Assembly: GCA_963853835.1 (NCBI GenBank)
Contig: OY970826.1
Location: 71,852,929-71,916,928 of the forward strand
Direction of reading: 5' to 3'
DNA from: Calendula officinalis
Lineage: Eukaryota > Streptophyta > Magnoliopsida > Asterales > Asteraceae
Length of the DNA: 64,000 nucleotides
Below the pieces are notes generated by a model. That model had not been told where the DNA came from. It worked only from the letters and a program-made list of their open reading frames with translations, and did not search any database. Of the stretch, positions 12,481 to 27,738 are shown piece after piece. Position numbers and translations under genes: made by a program. Position 1 is the first letter of the stretch. Each line of letters starts with the position of its first letter.

Positions 12481-13164
12481 AGTTTCCTCGGGTGCACAAC
12501 TACTCACCCTAGGAAACATAAAACACTAAAAATAGGAAAATCAAACTTTTATTATCAAAAGTTAGTTTCCTCAGGTAGCCAAAATACACGCACAAGGAAA
12601 CATAAAACCCTAAAAATAGGAAAACACACCCTAGAAAACATAAAACCCCAAAAATAGGAAAATTAGTCATATATGGTTTCCTCGGGTAGACAAAATACAC
12701 ACCCAAGGAAACAAAAACCCTAAAAATAGGAAAATAATTTATAATTGTCAGTGTTAGTTTCCTCGGGTGAACAACTACACACCCTAGGAAACATAAAACC
12801 CTAAAAATAGGAAAATTAAACTTTTATTGTCAAAAGTTGGTTTCCACGGGTAGACAAAATTAACACCCAAGGAAACACAACTACACACCCTAGGAAACAT
12901 AAAACCCCAAAAATAGAAAGATAAAACTTTTATTGTTAAAATTTAGTTTCCCCGGGTAGCCAAAATACACACCAAGGAAACATAAAAACCCTAAAAATAG
13001 GAAAACACACCCTAGGAAACATAAAACCCCAAAAATAGGAAAATTAGTCATATATGGTTTCCTCGGGTAGACAAAATACACATCCAAGGAACCACAAACT
13101 CAAAAAATTGGAAAATAGTTTATAATTGTCTAAGTTAGTTTCCTCGGGTGCAAAACTACACACC

Positions 13165-15383
13165 CTAGGAAACATAAAACCCTATAAATATGAAAATCAA
13201 AGTTTTATTGTCAAAAGTTGGTTTCCTCGGGTAGCCAAAATACACACCCAAGGAAACATAAAACCCTAAAAATAGGAAAAGACACCCTAGGAAACATAAA
13301 ACCCCAAAAATAGGAAAATTAGTCATATATGGTTTCCTCGGGTAGACAAAATACACACCCAAGGAAACACAAACCATAAAAATTGAAATATAGTTCATAA
13401 TTGTCATAGTTAGTTTCCTCGGGTGCACAACTATACACCCTAGGAAACATAAAACCTTAAAAATAGGAAAATTAAACTTTTATTGTCAAAAGTTGGTTTC
13501 CACGGGTAGATAAAATTAACACCCAAGGAAACACGAACCCTGAAAACAGGAAAATAATATATAATTGTCACGGTTAGTTTCCTCGGGTACACAACTACAC
13601 ACCCTAGGAAACATAAAACCCTAAAAATAGAAAGATCAAACTTTTATTGTCAAAATTTAGTTTCCCCGGGTAGCCAAAATATACACCCAAGGAAACATAG
13701 AACCCTAAAAATAGGAAAACACACCCTAGGACACATAAAACCACAAAAATAGGAAAATTAGTCATATATGGTTTCCTCGGGTAGACAAAATACACATCCA
13801 AAGAAACACAAACCTTAAAAATTGGAAAATAGTTTATAATTGTCAGAGTTAGTTTCCTCGGGTGCACAACTACACACCCTAGGAAACATAAAACCCTAAA
13901 AATAGGAAAACACACCCTAGGAAACATAAAACCCCAAAAATTGGAACATTAGTCATATATGGTTTCCTCGGGTAGACAAAATAGACACCCAAGGAAACAC
14001 AAACCCTAAAAATTGGAAACTAGTTCATAATTGTTATAGTTAGTTTCCTCGGGACCACAACTACACACCCCAGGAAACATAAAACACTAAAAATATAAAA
14101 ATCAAACTTTTATTGTCAAAAGTTGGTTTCCTCGGGTAGCCTAAATACACACCCAAGGAAACATAAAACCCTAAAAACAGGAAAACACACCCTAGGAAAC
14201 ATAAAACCCCAAAAATAGGAAAATTAGTCATATATGGTTTCCTCGGGTAGACAAAATACACACCCAAGGAAACACAAACCCTAAAAATTGAAAAAATAAT
14301 TTATAATTGTCAGAGTTAGTTTCCTCGGGTGCACAACTACACACCCTAGGAAACATAAAACCCTAAAAATAGGAAAATTAAACTTTTATTGTCAAAAGTT
14401 GGTTTCCCTGGGTAGACAAAATTAACACCCAAGGAAACACAACTACACACCCTAGGAAACATAAAACCCTAAAAATAGAAAGATCAAACTTTTATTGTCA
14501 AAATTTAGTTTCCCCGGGTAGCCAAAATACAGACCCAAGGAAACATAAAAACCCTAAAAATAGGAAAACACACCCTAGGAAACATAAAACCCCAAAAATA
14601 GGGAAATTAGTCATATATGGTTTCCTCAGGTAGACAAAATACACATCCAAGGAAACACAAACCCAAAAAATTGGAAAATAGTTTATAATTGTCTAAGTTA
14701 GTTTCCTCGGGTGCATAACTACACACCCTAGGAAACATAAAACACTAAAAATAGGAAAATCAAACTTTTATTGTCAAAAGTTAGTTTCCTCAGGTAGCCA
14801 AAATACACGCACAAGGAAACATAAAACCCTAAAAATAGGAAAACACACCCTAGAAAACATAAAACCCCAAAAATAGGAAAATTAGTCATATATGGTTTCC
14901 TCGGGTAGACAAAATACACACCCAAGGAAACAAAAACCCTAAAAATAGGAAAATAATTTATAATTGTCAGTGTTAGTTTCCTCGGGTGCACAACTACACA
15001 CGCTAGGAAACTTAAAACCCTAAAAATAGGAAAATTAAACTTTTATTGTCAAAAGTTGGTTTCCACGGGTAGACAAAATTAACACCCAAGGAAACACAAC
15101 AACACACCCTAGGAAACATAAAACCCTAAAAATAGAAAGATCAAACTTTTATTGTCAAAATTTAGTTTCCCCGGGTAGCCAAAATACACACCCAAGGAAA
15201 CATAAAAACCCTAAAAATAGGAAAACACACCCTAGGAAACATAAAACCCAAAAATAGGAAAATTAGTCATATATGGTTTCCTCGGGTAGACAAAATACAC
15301 ATCCAAGGAAACACAAACCCAAAAAATTGGAAAATAGGTTATAATTGTCTAAGTTAGTTTCCTCGGGTGCACAACTACACACC
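13165..15383. repeat. Higher-order repeat, 2219-bp unit
   Basis: Complete unit with internal intervals 439, 466, 658 and 656 bp. It is the reference for the other units; the start is an arbitrary anchor at ctaggaaac. Confidence 0.85.
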
Positions 15384-17458
15384 CTAGGAAACATAAAACC
15401 CTATAAATATGAAAATCAAACTTTTATTGTCAAAAGTTGGTTTCCTCGGGTAGCCAAAATACACACCCAAGGAAACATAAAACCCTAAAAATAGGAAAAG
15501 ACACCCTAGGAAACATAAAACCCCAAAAATTGGAAAATGAGTCATATATGGTTTCCTCGGGTAGACAAAATACACACCCAAGGAAACACAAACCATAAAA
15601 ATTGAAATATAGTTCATAATTGTCATAGTTAGTTTCCTCGGGTGCACAACTATACACCCTAGGAAACATAAAACCTTAAAAATAGGAAAATTAAACTTTT
15701 ATTGTCAAAAGTTGGTTTCCACGGGTAGATAAAATTAACACCCAAGGAAACACAAACCCTGAAAACAGGAAAATAATATATAATTGTCACGGTTAGTTTC
15801 CTCGGGTACACAACTACACACCCTAGGAAACATAAAACCCTAAAAATAGAAAGATCAAACTTTTATTGTCAAAATTTAGTTTCCCCGGGTAGCCAAAATA
15901 TACACCCAAGGAAACATAAAACCCTAAAAATAGGAAAACACACCCTAGGACACATAAAACCACAAAAATAGGAAAATTAGTCATATATGGTTTCCTCGGG
16001 TAGATAAAATACACATCCAAAGAAACACAAACCTTAAAAATTGGAAAATAGTTTATAATTGTCAGAGTTAGTTTCCTCGGGTGCACAACTACACACCCTA
16101 GGAAACATAAAACCCTAAAAATAGGAAAACACACCCTAGGAAACATAAAACCCCAAAAATTGGAACATTAGTCATATATGGTTTCCTCGGGTAGACAAAA
16201 TACACACCCAAGGAAACACAAACCCTAAAAATTGGAAACTAGTTCATAATTGTTATAGTTAGTTTCCTCGGGACCACAACTACACACCCCAGGAAACATA
16301 AAACACTAAAAATATAAAAATCAAACTTTTATTGTCAAAAGTTGGTTTCCTCGGGTAGCCTAAATACACACCCAAGGAAACATAAAACCCAAAAAACAGG
16401 AAAACACACCCTAGGAAACATAAAACCCCAAAAATAGGAAAATTAGTCATATATGGTTTCCTCGGGTAGACAAAATACACACCCAAGGAAACACAAACCC
16501 TAAAAATTGAAAAAATAATTTATAATTGTCAGAGTTAGTTTCCTCGGGTGCACAACTACACACCCTAGGAAACATAAAACCCTAAAAATAGGAAAATTAA
16601 ACTTTTATTGTCAAAAGTTGGTTTCCCTGGGTAGACAAAATTAACACCCTAGGAAACATAAAACCCCAAAAATAGGAAAATTAGTCATATATGGTTTCCT
16701 CGGGTAGACAAAATACACATCCAAGGAAACACAAACCCAAAAAATTGGAAAATAGTTTATAATTGTCTAAGTTAGTTTCCTCGGGTGCACAACTACACAC
16801 CCTAGGAAACATAAAACACTAAAAATAGGAAAATCAAACTTTTATTGTCAAAAGTTAGTTTCCTCAGGTAGCCAAAATACACGCACAAGGAAACATAAAA
16901 CCCTAAAAATAGGAAAACACACCCTAGAAAACATAAAACCCCAAAAATAGGAAAATTAGTCATATATGGTTTCCTCGGGTAGACAAAATACACACCCAAG
17001 GAAACAAAAACCCTAAAAAATGGAAAATAATTTATAATTGTCAGTGTTAGTTTCCTCGGGTGAACAACTACACACCCTAGGAAACATAAAACCCTAAAAA
17101 TAGGAAAATTAAACTTTTATTGTCAAAAGTTGGTTTCCACGGGTAGACAAAATTAACACCCAAGGAAACACAACTACACACCCTAGGAAACATAAAACCC
17201 CAAAAATAGAAAGATAAAACTTTTATTGTCAAAATTTAGTTTCCCCGGGTAGCCAAAATACACACCCAAGGAAACATAAAAACCCTAAAAATAGGAAAAC
17301 ACACCCTAGGAAACATAAAACCCCAAAAATAGGAAAATTAGTCATATATGGTTTCCTCGGGTAGACAAAATACACATCCAAGGAAACACAAACCCAAAAA
17401 ATTGGAAAATAGTTTATAATTGTCTAAGTTAGTTTCCTCGGGTGCAAAACTACACACC
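15384..17458. repeat. Higher-order repeat, 2075-bp deletion derivative
   Basis: Matches the 2219-bp unit but lacks about 144 bp at about 16647, where aattaacaccc joins directly to taggaaacataaaacccc. The same junction recurs near 23937. Confidence 0.85.
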
Positions 17459-19677
17459 CTAGGAAACATAAAACCCTATAAATATGAAAATCAAAGTTTT
17501 ATTGTCAAAAGTTGGTTTCCTCGGGTAGCCAAAATACACACCCAAGGAAACATAAAACCCTAAAAATAGGAAAAGACACCCTAGGAAACATAAAACCCCA
17601 AAAATTGGAAAATTAGTCATATATGGTTTCCTCGGGTAGACAAAATACACACCCAAGGAAACACAAACCATAAAAATTGAAATATAGTTCATAATTGTCA
17701 TAGTTAGTTTCCTCGGGTGCACAACTATACACCCTAGGAAACATAAAACCTTAAAAATAGGAAAATTAAACTTTTATTGTCAAAAGTTGGTTTCCACGGG
17801 TAGATAAAATTAACACCCAAGGAAACACAAACCCTGAAAACAGGAAAATAATATATAATTGTCACGGTTAGTTTCCTCGGGTACACAACTACACACCCTA
17901 GGAAACATAAAACCCTAAAAATAGAAAGATCAAACTTTTATTGTCAAAATTTAGTTTCCCCGGGTAGCCAAAATATACACCCAAGGAAACATAAAACCCT
18001 AAAAATAGGAAAACACACCCTAGGACACATAAAACCACAAAAATAGGAAAATTAGTCATATATGGTTTCCTCGGGTAGACAAAATACACATCCAAAGAAA
18101 CACAAACCTTAAAAATTGGAAAATAGTTTATAATTGTCAGAGTTAGTTTCCTCGGGTGCACAACTACACACCCTAGGAAACATAAAACCATAAAAATAGG
18201 AAAACACACCCTAGGAAACATAAAACCCCAAAAATTGGAACATTAGTCATATATGGTTTCCTCGGGTAGACAAAATACACACCCAAGGAAACACAAACCC
18301 TAAAAATTGGAAACTAGTTCATAATTGTTATAGTTAGTTTCCTCGGGACCACAACTACACACCCCAGGAAACATAAAACACTAAAAATATAAAAATCAAA
18401 CTTTTATTGTCAAAAGTTGGTTTCCTCGGGTAGCCTAAATACACACCCAAGGAAACATAAAACCCTAAAAACAGGAAAACACACCCTAGGAAACATAAAA
18501 CCCCAAAAATAGGAAAATTAGTCATATATGGTTTCCTCGGGTAGACAAAATACACACCCAAGGAAACACAAACCCTAAAAATTGAAAAAATAATTTATAA
18601 TTGTCAGAGTTAGTTTCCTCGGGTGCACAACTACACACCCTAGGAAACATAAAACCCTAAAAATAGGAAAATTAAACTTTTATTGTCAAAAGTTGGTTTC
18701 CCTGGGTAGACAAAATTAACACCCAAGGAAACACAACTACAAACCCTAGGAAACATAAAACCCTAAAAATAGAAAGATCAAACTTTTATTGTCAAAATTT
18801 AGTTTCCCCGGGTAGCCAAAATACAGACCCAAGGAAACATAAAAACCCTAAAAATAGGAAAACACACCCTAGGAAACATAAAACCCCAAAAATAGGGAAA
18901 TTAGTCATATATGGTTTCCTCGGGTAGACAAAATACACATCCAAGGAAACACAAACCCAAAAAATTGGAAAATAGTTTATAATTGTCTAAGTTAGTTTCC
19001 TCGGGTGCATAACTACACACCCTAGGAAACATAAAACACTAAAAATAGGAAAATCAAACTTTTATTGTCAAAAGTTAGTTTCCTCAGGTAGCCAAAATAC
19101 ACGCACAAGGAAACATAAAACCCTAAAAATAGGAAAACACACCCTAGAAAACATAAAACCCCAAAAATAGGAAAATTAGTCATATATGGTTTCCTCGGGT
19201 AGACAAAATACACACCCAAGGAAACAAAAACCCTAAAAATAGGAAAATAATTTATAATTGTCAGTGTTAGTTTCCTCGGGTGCACAACTACACACCCTAG
19301 GAAACATAAAACCCTAAAAATAGGAAAATTAAACTTTTATTGTCAAAAGTTGGTTCCCACGGGTAGACAAAATTAACACCCAAGGAAACACAACAACACA
19401 CCCTAGGAAACATAAAACCCTAAAAATAGAAAGATCAAACTTTTATTGTCAAAATTTAGTTTCCCCGGGTAGCCAAAATACACATCCAAGGAAACATAAA
19501 AACCCTAAAAATAGGAAAACACACCCTAGGAAACATAAAACCCAAAAATAGGAAAATTAGTCATATATGGTTTCCTCGGGTAGACAAAATACACATCCAA
19601 GGAAACATAAACCCAAAAAATTGGAAAATAGGTTATAATTGTCTAAGTTAGTTTCCTCGGGTGCACAACTACACACC
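17459..19677. repeat. Higher-order repeat, 2219-bp unit
   Basis: Full-length unit, same interval order as 13165-15383. Confidence 0.85.
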
Positions 19678-20452
19678 CTAGGAAACATAAAACCCTATAA
19701 ATATGAAAATCAAACTTTTATTGTCAAAAGTTGGTTTCCTCGGGTAGCCAAAATACACACCTAAGGAAACATAAAACCCTAAAAATAGGAAAAGACACCC
19801 TAGGAAACATAAAACCCCAAAAATTGGAAAATTAGTCATATATGGTTTCCTCGGGTAGACAAAATACACACCCAAGGAAACACAAACCATAAAAATTGAA
19901 ATATAGTTCATAATTGTCATAGTTAGTTTCCTCGGGTGCACAACTATACACCCTAGGACACATAAAACCTTAAAAATAGGAAAATTAAACTTTTATTGTC
20001 AAAAGTTGGTTTCCACGGGTAGATAAAATTAACACCCAAGGAAACACAAACCCTGAAAACACGAAAATAATATATAATTGTCACGGTTAGTTTCCTCGGG
20101 TACACAACTACACACCCTAGGAAACATAAAACCCTAAAAATAGAAAGATCAAACTTTTATTGTCAAAATTTAGTTTCCCCGGGTAGCCAAAATATACACC
20201 CTAGGAAACATAAAACCCTAAAAATAGGAAAACACACCCTAGGACACATAAAACCACAAAAATAGGAAAATTAGTCATATACGGTTTCCTCGGGTAGATA
20301 AAATACACATCAAACCCCAAAAATAGGAAAATTAGTAATATATGGTTTCCTCGGGTAGACAAAATACACATCCAAGGAAACACAAACCCAAAAAATTGGA
20401 AAATAGTTTATAATTGTCTAAGTTAGTTTCCTCGGGTGCAAAACTACACACC
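19678..20452. repeat. Higher-order repeat, 775-bp deletion derivative
   Basis: A 2219-bp unit with an internal loss of about 1444 bp. The join is acacatc/aaaccccaaaaat near 20308-20317. It closes the first 7288-bp super-repeat (13165-20452). Confidence 0.85.
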
Positions 20453-22670
20453 CTAGGAAACATAAAACCCTATAAATATGAAAATCAAACTTTTATTGTC
20501 AAAAGTTGGTTTCCTCGGGTAGCCAAAATACACACCCAAGGAAACATAAAACCCTAAAAATAGGAAAAGACACCCTAGGAAACATAAAACCCCAAAAATT
20601 GGAAAATTAGTCATATATGGTTTCCTCGGGTAGACAAAATACACACCCAAGGAAACACAAACCATAAAAATTGAAATATAGTTCATAATTGTCATAGTTA
20701 GTATCCTCGGGTGCACAACTATACACCCTAGGAAACATAAAACCTTAAAAATAGGAAAATTAAACTTTTATTGTCAAAAGTTGGTTTCCACGGGTAGATA
20801 AAATTAACACCCAAGGAAACACAAACCCTGAAAACAGGAAAATAATATATAATTGTCACGGTTAGTTTCCTCGGGTACACAACTACACACCCTAGGAAAC
20901 ATAAAACCCTAAAAATAGAAAGATCAAACTTTTATTGTCAAAATTTAGTTTCCCCGGGTAGCCAAAATATACACCCAAGGAAACATAAAACCCTAAAAAT
21001 AGGAAAACACACCCTAGGACACATAAAACCACAAAAATAGGAAAATTAGTCATATATGGTTTCCTCGGGTAGACAAAATACACATCCAAAGAAACACAAA
21101 CCTTAAAAATTGGAAAATAGTTTATAATTGTCAGAGTTAGTTTCCTCGGGTGCACAACTACACACCCTAGGAAACATAAAACCCTAAAAATAGGAAAACA
21201 CACCCTAGGAAACATAAAACCCCAAAAATTGGAACATTAGTCATATATGGTTTCCTCGGGTAGACAAAATACACACCCAAGGAAACACAAACCCTAAAAA
21301 TTGGAAACTAGTTCATAATTGTTATAGTTAGTTTCCTCGGGACCACAACTACACACCCCAGGAAACATAAAACACTAAAAATATAAAAATCAAACTTTTA
21401 TTGTCAAAAGTTGGTTTCCTCGGGTAGCCTAAATACACACCCAAGGAAACATAAAACCCTAAAAACAGGAAAACACACCCTAGGAAACATAAAACCCCAA
21501 AAATAGGAAAATTAGTCATATATGGTTTCCTCGGGTAGACAAAATACACACCCAAGGAAACACAAACCCTAAAAATTGAAAAAATAATTTATAATTGTCA
21601 GAGTTAGTTTCCTCGGGTGCACAACTACACACCCTAGGAAACATAAAACCCTAAAAATAGGAAAATTAAACTTTTATTGTCAAAAGTTGGTTTCCCTGGG
21701 TAGACAAAATTAACACCCAAGGAAACACAACTACACACCCTAGGAAACATAAAACCCTAAAAATAGAAAGATCAAACTTTTATTGTCAAAATTTAGTTTC
21801 CCCGGGTAGCCAAAATACACACCCAAGGAAACATAAAAACCCTAAAAATAGGAAAACACACCCTAGGAAACATAAAACCCCAAAAATAGGGAAATTAGTC
21901 ATATATGGTTTCCTCGGGTAGACAAAATACACATCCAAGGAAACACAAACCCAAAAAATTGGAAAATAGTTTATAATTGTCTAAGTTAGTTTCCTCGGGT
22001 GCATAACTACACACCCTAGGAAACATAAAACACTAAAAATAGGAAAATCAAACTTTTATTGTCAAAAGTTAGTTCCTCAGGTAGCCAAAATACACGCACA
22101 AGGAAACATAAAACCCTAAAAATAGGAAAACACACCCTAGAAAACATAAAACCCCAAAAATAGGAAAATTAGTCATATATGGTTTCCTCGGGTAGACAAA
22201 ATACACACCCAAGGAAACAAAAACCCTAAAAATAGGAAAATAATTTATAATTGTCAGTGTTAGTTTCCTCGGGTGCACAACTACACACCCTAGGAAACAT
22301 AAAACCCTAAAAATAGGAAAATTAAACTTTTATTGTCAAAAGTTGGTTTCCACGGGTAGACAAAATTAACACCCAAGGAAACACAACAACACACCCTAGG
22401 AAACATAAAACCCTAAAAATAGAAAGATCAAACTTTTATTGTCAAAATTTAGTTTCCCCGGGTAGCCAAAATACACACCCAAGGAAACATAAAAACCCTA
22501 AAAATAGGAAAACACACCCTAGGAAACATAAAACCCAAAAATAGGAAAATTAGTCATATATGGTTTCCTCGGGTAGACAAAATACACATCCAAGGAAACA
22601 CAAACCCAAGAAATTGGAAAATAGGTTATAATTGTCTAAGTTAGTTTCCTCGGGTGCACAACTACACACC
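20453..22670. repeat. Higher-order repeat, 2218-bp unit
   Basis: First unit of the second super-repeat. A single-base loss near 22073 (agttcctcag for agtttcctcag) accounts for the 1-bp difference. Confidence 0.83.
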
Positions 22671-24744
22671 CTAGGAAACATAAAACCCTATAAATATGAA
22701 AATCAAACTTTTATTGTCAAAAGTTGGTTTCCTCGGGTAGCCAAAATACACACCCAATGAAACATAAAACCCTAAAAATAGGAAAAGACACCCTAGGAAA
22801 CATAAAACCCCAAAAATTGGAAAATGAGTCATATATGGTTTCCTCGGGTAGACAAAATACACACCCAAGGAAACACAAACCAAAAAATTGAAATATAGTT
22901 CATAATTGTCATAGTTAGTTTCCTCGGGTGCACAACTATACACCCTAGGAAACATAAAACCTTAAAAATAGGAAAATTAAACTTTTATTGTCAAAAGTTG
23001 GTTTCCACGGGTAGATAAAATTAACACCCAAGGAAACACAAACCCTGAAAACAGGAAAATAATATATAATTGTCACGGTTAGTTTCCTCGGGTACACAAC
23101 TACACACCCTAGGAAACATAAACCCCTAAAAATAGAAAGATCAAACTTTTATTGTCAAAATTTAGTTTCCCCGGGTAGCCAAAATATACACCCAAGGAAA
23201 CATAAAACCCTAAAAATAGGAAAACACACCCTAGGACACATAAAACCACAAAAATAGGAAAATTAGTCATATATGGTTTCCTCGGGTAGATAAAATACAC
23301 ATCCAAAGAAACACAAACCTTAAAAATTGGAAAATAGTTTATAATTGTCAGAGTTAGTTTCCTCGGGTGCACAACTACACACCCTAGGAAACATAAAACC
23401 CAAAAAATAGGAAAACACACCCTAGGAAACATAAAACCCCAAAAATTGGAACATTAGTCATATATGGTTTCCTCGGGTAGACAAAATACACACCCAAGGA
23501 AACACAAACCCTAAAAATTGGAAACTAGTTCATAATTGTTATAGTTAGTTTCCTCGGGACCACAACTACACACCCCAGGAAACATAAAACACTAAAAATA
23601 TAAAAATCAAACTTTTATTGTCAAAAGTTGGTTTCCTCGGGTAGCCTAAATACACACCCAAGGAAACATAAAACCCAAAAAACAGGAAAACACACCCTAG
23701 GAAACATAAAACCCCAAAAATAGGAAAATTAGTCATATATGGTTTCCTCGGGTAGACAAAATACACACCCAAGGAAACACAAACCCTAAAAATTGAAAAA
23801 ATAATTTATAATTGTCAGAGTTAGTTTCCTCGGGTGCACAACTACACACCCTAGGAAACATAAAACCCTAAAAATAGGAAAATTAAACTTTTATTGTCAA
23901 AAGTTGGTTTCCCTGGGTAGACAAAATTAACACCCTAGGAAACATAAAACCCCAAAAATAGGAAAATTAGTCATATATGGTTTCCTCGGGTAGACAAAAT
24001 ACACATCCAAGGAAACACAAACCCAAAAAATTGGAAAATAGTTTATAATTGTCTAAGTTAGTTTCCTCGGGTGCACAACTACACACCCTAGGAAACATAA
24101 AACACTAAAAATAGGAAAATCAAACTTTTATTGTCAAAAGTTAGTTTCCTCAGGTAGCCAAAATACACGCACAAGGAAACATAAAACCCTAAAAATAGGA
24201 AAACACACCCTAGAAAACATAAAACCCCAAAAATAGGAAAATTAGTCATATATGGTTTCCTCGGGTAGACAAAATACACACCCAAGGAAACAAAAACCCT
24301 AAAAATAGGAAAATAATTTATAATTGTCAGTGTTAGTTTCCTCGGGTGAACAACTACACACCCTAGGAAACATAAAACCCTAAAAATAGGAAAATTAAAC
24401 TTTTATTGTCAAAAGTTGGTTTCCACGGGTAGACAAAATTAACACCCAAGGAAACACAACTACACACCCTAGGAAACATAAAACCCCAAAAATAGAAAGA
24501 TAAAACTTTTATTGTCGAAATTTAGTTTCCCCGGGTAGCCAAAACACACACCCAAGGAAACATAAAAACCCTAAAAATAGGAAAACACACCCTAGGAAAC
24601 ATAAAACCCCAAAAATAGGAAAATTAGTCATATATGGTTTCCTCGGGTAGACAAAATACACATCCAAGGAAACACAAACCCAAAAAATTGGAAAATAGTT
24701 TATAATTGTCTAAGTTAGTTTCCTCGGGTGCAAAACTACACACT
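22671..24744. repeat. Higher-order repeat, 2074-bp deletion derivative
   Basis: Carries the same 144-bp deletion junction (near 23937) as the unit at 15384-17458, which supports duplication of the whole super-repeat. Confidence 0.83.
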
Positions 24745-26963
24745 CTAGGAAACATAAAACCCTATAAATATGAAAATCAAAGTTTTATTGTCAAAAGTTG
24801 GTTTCCTCGGGTAGCCAAAATACACACCCAAGGAAACATAAAACCCTAAAAATAGGAAAAGACACCCTAGGAAACATAAAACCCCAAAAATTGGAAAATT
24901 AGTCATATATGGTTTCCTCGGGTAGACAAAATACACACCCAAGGAAACACAAACCATAAAAATTGAAATATAGTTCATAATTGTCATAGTTAGTTTCCTC
25001 GGGTGCACAACTATACACCCTAGGAAACATAAAACCTTAAAAATAGGAAAATTAAACTTTTATTGTCAAAAGTTGGTTTCCACGGGTAGATAAAATTAAC
25101 ACCCAAGGAAACACAAACCCTGAAAACAGGAAAATAATATATAATTGTCACGGTTAGTTTCCTCGGGTACACAACTACACACCCTAGGAAACATAAAACC
25201 CTAAAAATAGAAAGATCAAACTTTTATTGTCAAAATTTAGTTTCCCCGGGTAGCCAAAATATACACCCAAGGAAACATAAAACCTTAAAAATAGGAAAAC
25301 ACACCCTAGGACACATAAAACCACAAAAATAGGAAAATTAGTCATATATGGTTTCCTCGGGTAGACAAAATACACATCCAAAGAAACACAAACCTTAAAA
25401 ATTGGAAAATAGTTTATAATTGTCAGAGTTAGTTTCCTCGGGTGCACAACTACACACCCTAGGAAACATAAAACCATAAAAATAGGAAAACACACCCTAG
25501 GAAACATAAAACCCCAAAAATTGGAACATTAGTCATATATGGTTTCCTCGGGTAGACAAAATACACACCCAAGGAAACACAAACCCTAAAAATTGGAAAC
25601 TAGTTCATAATTGTTATAGTTAGTTTCCTCGGGACCACAACTACACACCCCAGGAAACATAAAACACTAAAAATATAAAAATCAAACTTTTATTGTCAAA
25701 AGTTCGTTTCCTCGGGTAGCCTAAATACACACCCAAGGAAACATAAAACCCTAAAAACAGGAAAACACACCCTAGGAAACATAAAACCCCAAAAATAGGA
25801 AAATTAGTCATATATGGTTTCCTCGGGTAGACAAAATACACACCCAAGGAAACACAAACCCTAAAAATTGAAAAAATAATTTATAATTGTCAGAGTTAGT
25901 TTCCTCGGGTGCACAACTACACACCCTAGGAAACATAAAACCCTAAAAATAGGAAAATTAAACTTTTATTGTCAAAAGTTGGTTTCCCTGGGTAGACAAA
26001 ATTAACACCCAAGGAAACACAACTACACACCCTAGGAAACATAAAACCCTAAAAATAGAAAGATCAAACTTTTATTGTCAAAATTTAGTTTCCCCGGGTA
26101 GCCAAAATACAGACCCAAGGAAACATAAAAACCCTAAAAATAGGAAAACACACCCTAGGAAACATAAAACCCCAAAAATAGGGAAATTAGTCATATATGG
26201 TTTCCTCGGGTAGACAAAATACACATCCAAGGAAACACAAACCCAAAAAATTGGGAAATAGTTTATAATTGTCTAAGTTAGTTTCCTCGGGTGCATAACT
26301 ACACACCCTAGGAAACATAAAACACTAAAAATAGGAAAATCAAACTTTTATTGTCAAAAGTTAGTTTCCTCAGGTAGCCAAAATACACGCACAAGGAAAC
26401 ATAAAACCCTAAAAATAGGAAAACACACCCTAGAAAACATAAAACCCCAAAAATAGGAAAATTAGTCATATATGGTTTCCTCGGGTAGACAAAATACACA
26501 CCCAAGGAAACAAAAACCCTAAAAATAGGAAAATAATTTATAATTGTCAGCGTTAGTTTCCTCGGGTGCACAACTACACACCCTAGGAAACATAAAACCC
26601 TAAAAATAGGAAAATTAAACTTTTATTGTCAAAAGTTGGTTTCCACGGGTAGACAAAATTAACACCCAAGGAAACACAACAACACACCCTAGGAAACATA
26701 AAACCCTAAAAATAGAAAGATCAAACTTTTATTGTCAAAATTTAGTTTCCCCGGGTAGCCAAAATACACACCCAAGGAAACATAAAAACCCTAAAAATAG
26801 GAAAACACACCCTAGGAAACATAAAACCCAAAAATAGGAAAATTAGTCATATATGGTTTCCTCGGGTAGACAAAATACACATCCAAGGAAACATAAACCC
26901 AAAAAATTGGAAAATAGGTTATAATTGTCTAAGTTAGTTTCCTCGGGTGCACAACTACACACC
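24745..26963. repeat. Higher-order repeat, 2219-bp unit
   Basis: Third unit of the second super-repeat, full length. Confidence 0.83.
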
Positions 26964-27738
26964 CTAGGAAACATAAAACCCTATAAATATGAAAATCAAA
27001 CTTTTATTGTCAAAAGTTGGTTTCCTCGGGTAGCCAAAATACACACCTAAGGAAACATAAAACCCTAAAAATAGGAAAAGACACCCTAGGAAACATAACA
27101 CCCCAAAAATTGGAAAATTAGTCATATATGGTTTCCTCGGGTAGACAAAACACACACCCAAGGAAACACAAACCATAAAAATTGAAATATAGTTCATAAT
27201 TGTCATAGTTAGTTTCCTCGGGTGCACAACTATACACCCTAGGAAACATAAAACCTTAAAAATAGGAAAATTAAACTTTTATTGTCAAAAGTTGGTTTCC
27301 ACGGGTAGATAAAATTAACACCCAAGGAAACACAAACCCTGAAAACAGGAAAATAATATATAATTGTCACGGTTAGTTTCCTCGGGTACACAACTACACA
27401 CCCTAGGAAACATAAAACCCTAAAAATAGAAAGATCAAACTTTTATTGTCAAAATTTAGTTTCCCCGGGTAGCCAAAATATACACCCAAGGAAACATAAA
27501 ACCCTAAAAATAGGAAAACACACCCTAGGACACATAAAACCACAAAAATAGGAAAATTAGTCATATATGGTTTCCTCGGGTAGATAAAATACACATCAAA
27601 CCCCAAAAATAGGAAAATTAGTCATATATGGTTTCCTCGGGTAGACAAAATACACATCCAAGGAAACACAAACCCAAAAAATTGGAAAATAGTTTATAAT
27701 TGTCTAAGTTAGTTTCCTCGGGTGCAAAACTACACACC
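26964..27738. repeat. Higher-order repeat, 775-bp deletion derivative
   Basis: Same acacatcaaacccc junction, here near 27591-27604, closing the second super-repeat (20453-27738, 7286 bp). Confidence 0.83.
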